A stretch of DNA of 8,267 bases, from positions 1 through 8,267 of the forward strand of contig CAYXFZ010000093.1 in the NCBI GenBank assembly GCA_964464385.1, given 5' to 3'. Below, piece after piece: positions 7,111 through 8,267 of the stretch (position 1 is its first letter; each line of letters starts with the position of its first letter). Source of the DNA: CAYXFZ01 sp964464385. Its GTDB lineage: Bacteria; Planctomycetota; UBA1135. Under the pieces are notes generated by a model. It searched no databases. It was not told where the DNA came from and saw nothing but the letters and a program-made list of their open reading frames with translations. Made by a program: the position numbers and the translations under genes.

Positions 7111-8267
7111 CCAGATTGTTGGGAAGGGGGCTGGGGATTCCGAACCCTATTCGAAGAGGGGGGGGCGATAGAGGAAACGTCGATTGTACGACGGAGGCCG
7201 GAAAGTTCCTGATCGGAGGGGGAATGGCCCGGTTTTTGGCGCATTTTGGCCTCGGCGACAAGGTCCCGATTGCCGGGCAAAGCGCGCAATGCAAAATCCA
7301 GGGTCCGCGAGGGGGAATCCAGGCTCATGTGGCGCAAACCATCCAGCCAGCGCTGGTCCTCGGGTTCGGAAAACTGGGTCAAGGCTGCAGGGAGATCCGG
7401 GGCAGTGGCGGAAGACCGTTGCTGTCGAATCCAAGCCAAGAATCTTGCCGCCAGCGGTGTTTCCAACTGGAGTTCTTCCAACACCTCGGAATGGAGGGGC
7501 CATAGACTCGGGTCAAGAAGAAGGGTGGCCACGATCTCGTTTTCGTTGCGACTCAGGGCTGTTTCGGCGGATTGGAGGGGAGAGGGAGGGGAAACGCTGG
7601 ATGCGGGAGCAACCGATTTCCTTGGAGTCCGGCCAGGGAGTAGACGCAGGAGAGTGTCCTCCGTGATCCCCAACTGGTCCCCAGCCCGACGTTTCCACGC
7701 TGCAGCAATGACCGGGTCGGGGGTGGTCTGAATCCACTCCGCAACCTCCTGAGCTGCCCGCGATTGCACCGCCGGATCAAAGAAGTCCGTTTTTTGCGCC
7801 CACGCATCGAGACGCCAATGGAGTATATCCCGTGAATCCTGAAGGATTTGGGTCAGTTTCTCAACCTTTCCGGCAGCCACGAGGGAAGCAGGATCCTCGG
7901 AATCGGGCAAAAGAGCGACTTTGACTGGGATTCCCTCCGAAACGAGCACCTTCCCGGCGCTCAAAGCGGCCCTCCGACCGGCCTCGTCCCCATCCAGGAG
8001 CAGAATGATCGTGCGGTGAGAACGCCGCAGCATGCGCGCATGGTCGTCGGTCACAGCCGTGCCTAGGGCCGCCACGCAGGCCAAAAAGCCGGCTTGCCGC
8101 ATGAGCAAAACATCCAAGTTCCCTTCCACCAAAATAAGGGGGTCGTCCTCGGACAGGGAGCGGAGGGCATCTGCCAACAACTCCACTCCGTAGAGCAGAC
8201 GACGCTTGGGAAACAAGGGCCCCTCGGGAGAGTTCACATACTTGCCAAACTTTTTCTTCTCCGCCTC
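7107..8267 (-). CDS. dnaG: DNA primase DnaG, C-terminal two thirds (5' end outside window)
   Basis: DNA primase makes the RNA primers for replication and works with the DnaB helicase. The reading frame is open to the window edge, so about 386 residues remain; by alignment with E. coli DnaG (581 aa, recalled) roughly the first 220-230 residues, with the CHC2 zinc finger and the first part of the polymerase domain, are missing. The fragment starts in the polymerase core with KYVNSPEGPLF (KYLNSPxTPLF in the family). The TOPRIM fold follows: VEGNLDV (Glu at fragment residue 48), LGTAVTDDH, LLLDGDEAG (Asp 92 and 94) and LPDSEDPASLV (Asp 125). The last motif normally reads DPD; here it is DPA. Residues from about 235 onward form the helical helicase-binding region, followed by a Pro/Ser-rich tail. 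The GTG at 8237 is an internal codon, not the start. The stop overlaps the rpoD start codon. Identification is secure. Confidence 0.96.
   Translation of the reverse strand, partial: EAEKKKFGKYVNSPEGPLFPKRRLLYGVELLADALRSLSEDDPLILVEGNLDVLLMRQAGFLACVAALGTAVTDDHARMLRRSHRTIILLLDGDEAGRRAALSAGKVLVSEGIPVKVALLPDSEDPASLVAAGKVEKLTQILQDSRDILHWRLDAWAQKTDFFDPAVQSRAAQEVAEWIQTTPDPVIAAAWKRRAGDQLGITEDTLLRLLPGRTPRKSVAPASSVSPPSPLQSAETALSRNENEIVATLLLDPSLWPLHSEVLEELQLETPLAARFLAWIRQQRSSATAPDLPAALTQFSEPEDQRWLDGLRHMSLDSPSRTLDFALRALPGNRDLVAEAKMRQKPGHSPSDQELSGLRRTIDVSSIAPPSSNRVRNPQPPSQQSG

Noticed and set aside
6223..7212. Long plus-strand open frame (329 codons) opposite rpoD
   Set aside because: It lies wholly antisense to a secure rpoD frame and the dnaG end, and its translation shows no recognisable domain. 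It is a frame shadow caused by codon bias.

Overview
All five genes lie on the minus strand and read from the right edge toward position 1: dnaG (5' end cut by the window), rpoD, a coiled-coil C4 zinc-ribbon protein, a long S8 serine protease of the tripeptidyl-peptidase II (TPP2) type, and eboE. Junctions are tight. dnaG and rpoD overlap by 4 nt (ATGA), there are 36 nt between rpoD and the zinc-ribbon gene and 38 nt between that gene and the protease, and the protease overlaps eboE by 13 nt. This looks like one transcription unit. About 113 bp after eboE hold no gene that I can support, only a GC-rich hairpin that could end the operon.

The most likely source is a member of Planctomycetota or a close PVC-type lineage. 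The main evidence is RpoD. Its region 1.2 begins DDPVRMYLTQMGEIPLLTR, its non-conserved region is long, and its end (KLQHPIRARKLAGFLEG) resembles planctomycete housekeeping sigma factors as I remember them. Large secreted S8 proteases and EboE homologues outside cyanobacteria fit this. No search was run, so the phylum is an inference (roughly 60-65%).

The right half (5308-8267) is the primase/sigma part of the classical macromolecular synthesis operon (replication priming and housekeeping transcription). The zinc-ribbon protein (4519-5271) is a COG1579-type protein of unclear role, often found near such genes. The left half is the unusual part. The protease (1256-4480) aligns with eukaryotic TPP2 over most of its length, including the ~200-residue insertion between catalytic Asp and His and near-identical spacing of the catalytic residues. 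It differs in starting with a likely signal peptide and in lacking both glutamates that anchor the substrate N-terminus in TPP2. It may therefore be an exported endopeptidase rather than a cytosolic tripeptidyl-peptidase. Its stop codon is embedded in the start of eboE, whose product is a TIM-barrel protein of the ebo metabolite-traffic family. No other ebo gene is visible.

None of the four internal start codons has a recognisable Shine-Dalgarno sequence, so the genes probably rely on translational coupling or SD-independent initiation. No RNA genes, mobile elements, CRISPR arrays or convincing promoters were found; the operon promoter must lie beyond the right edge.
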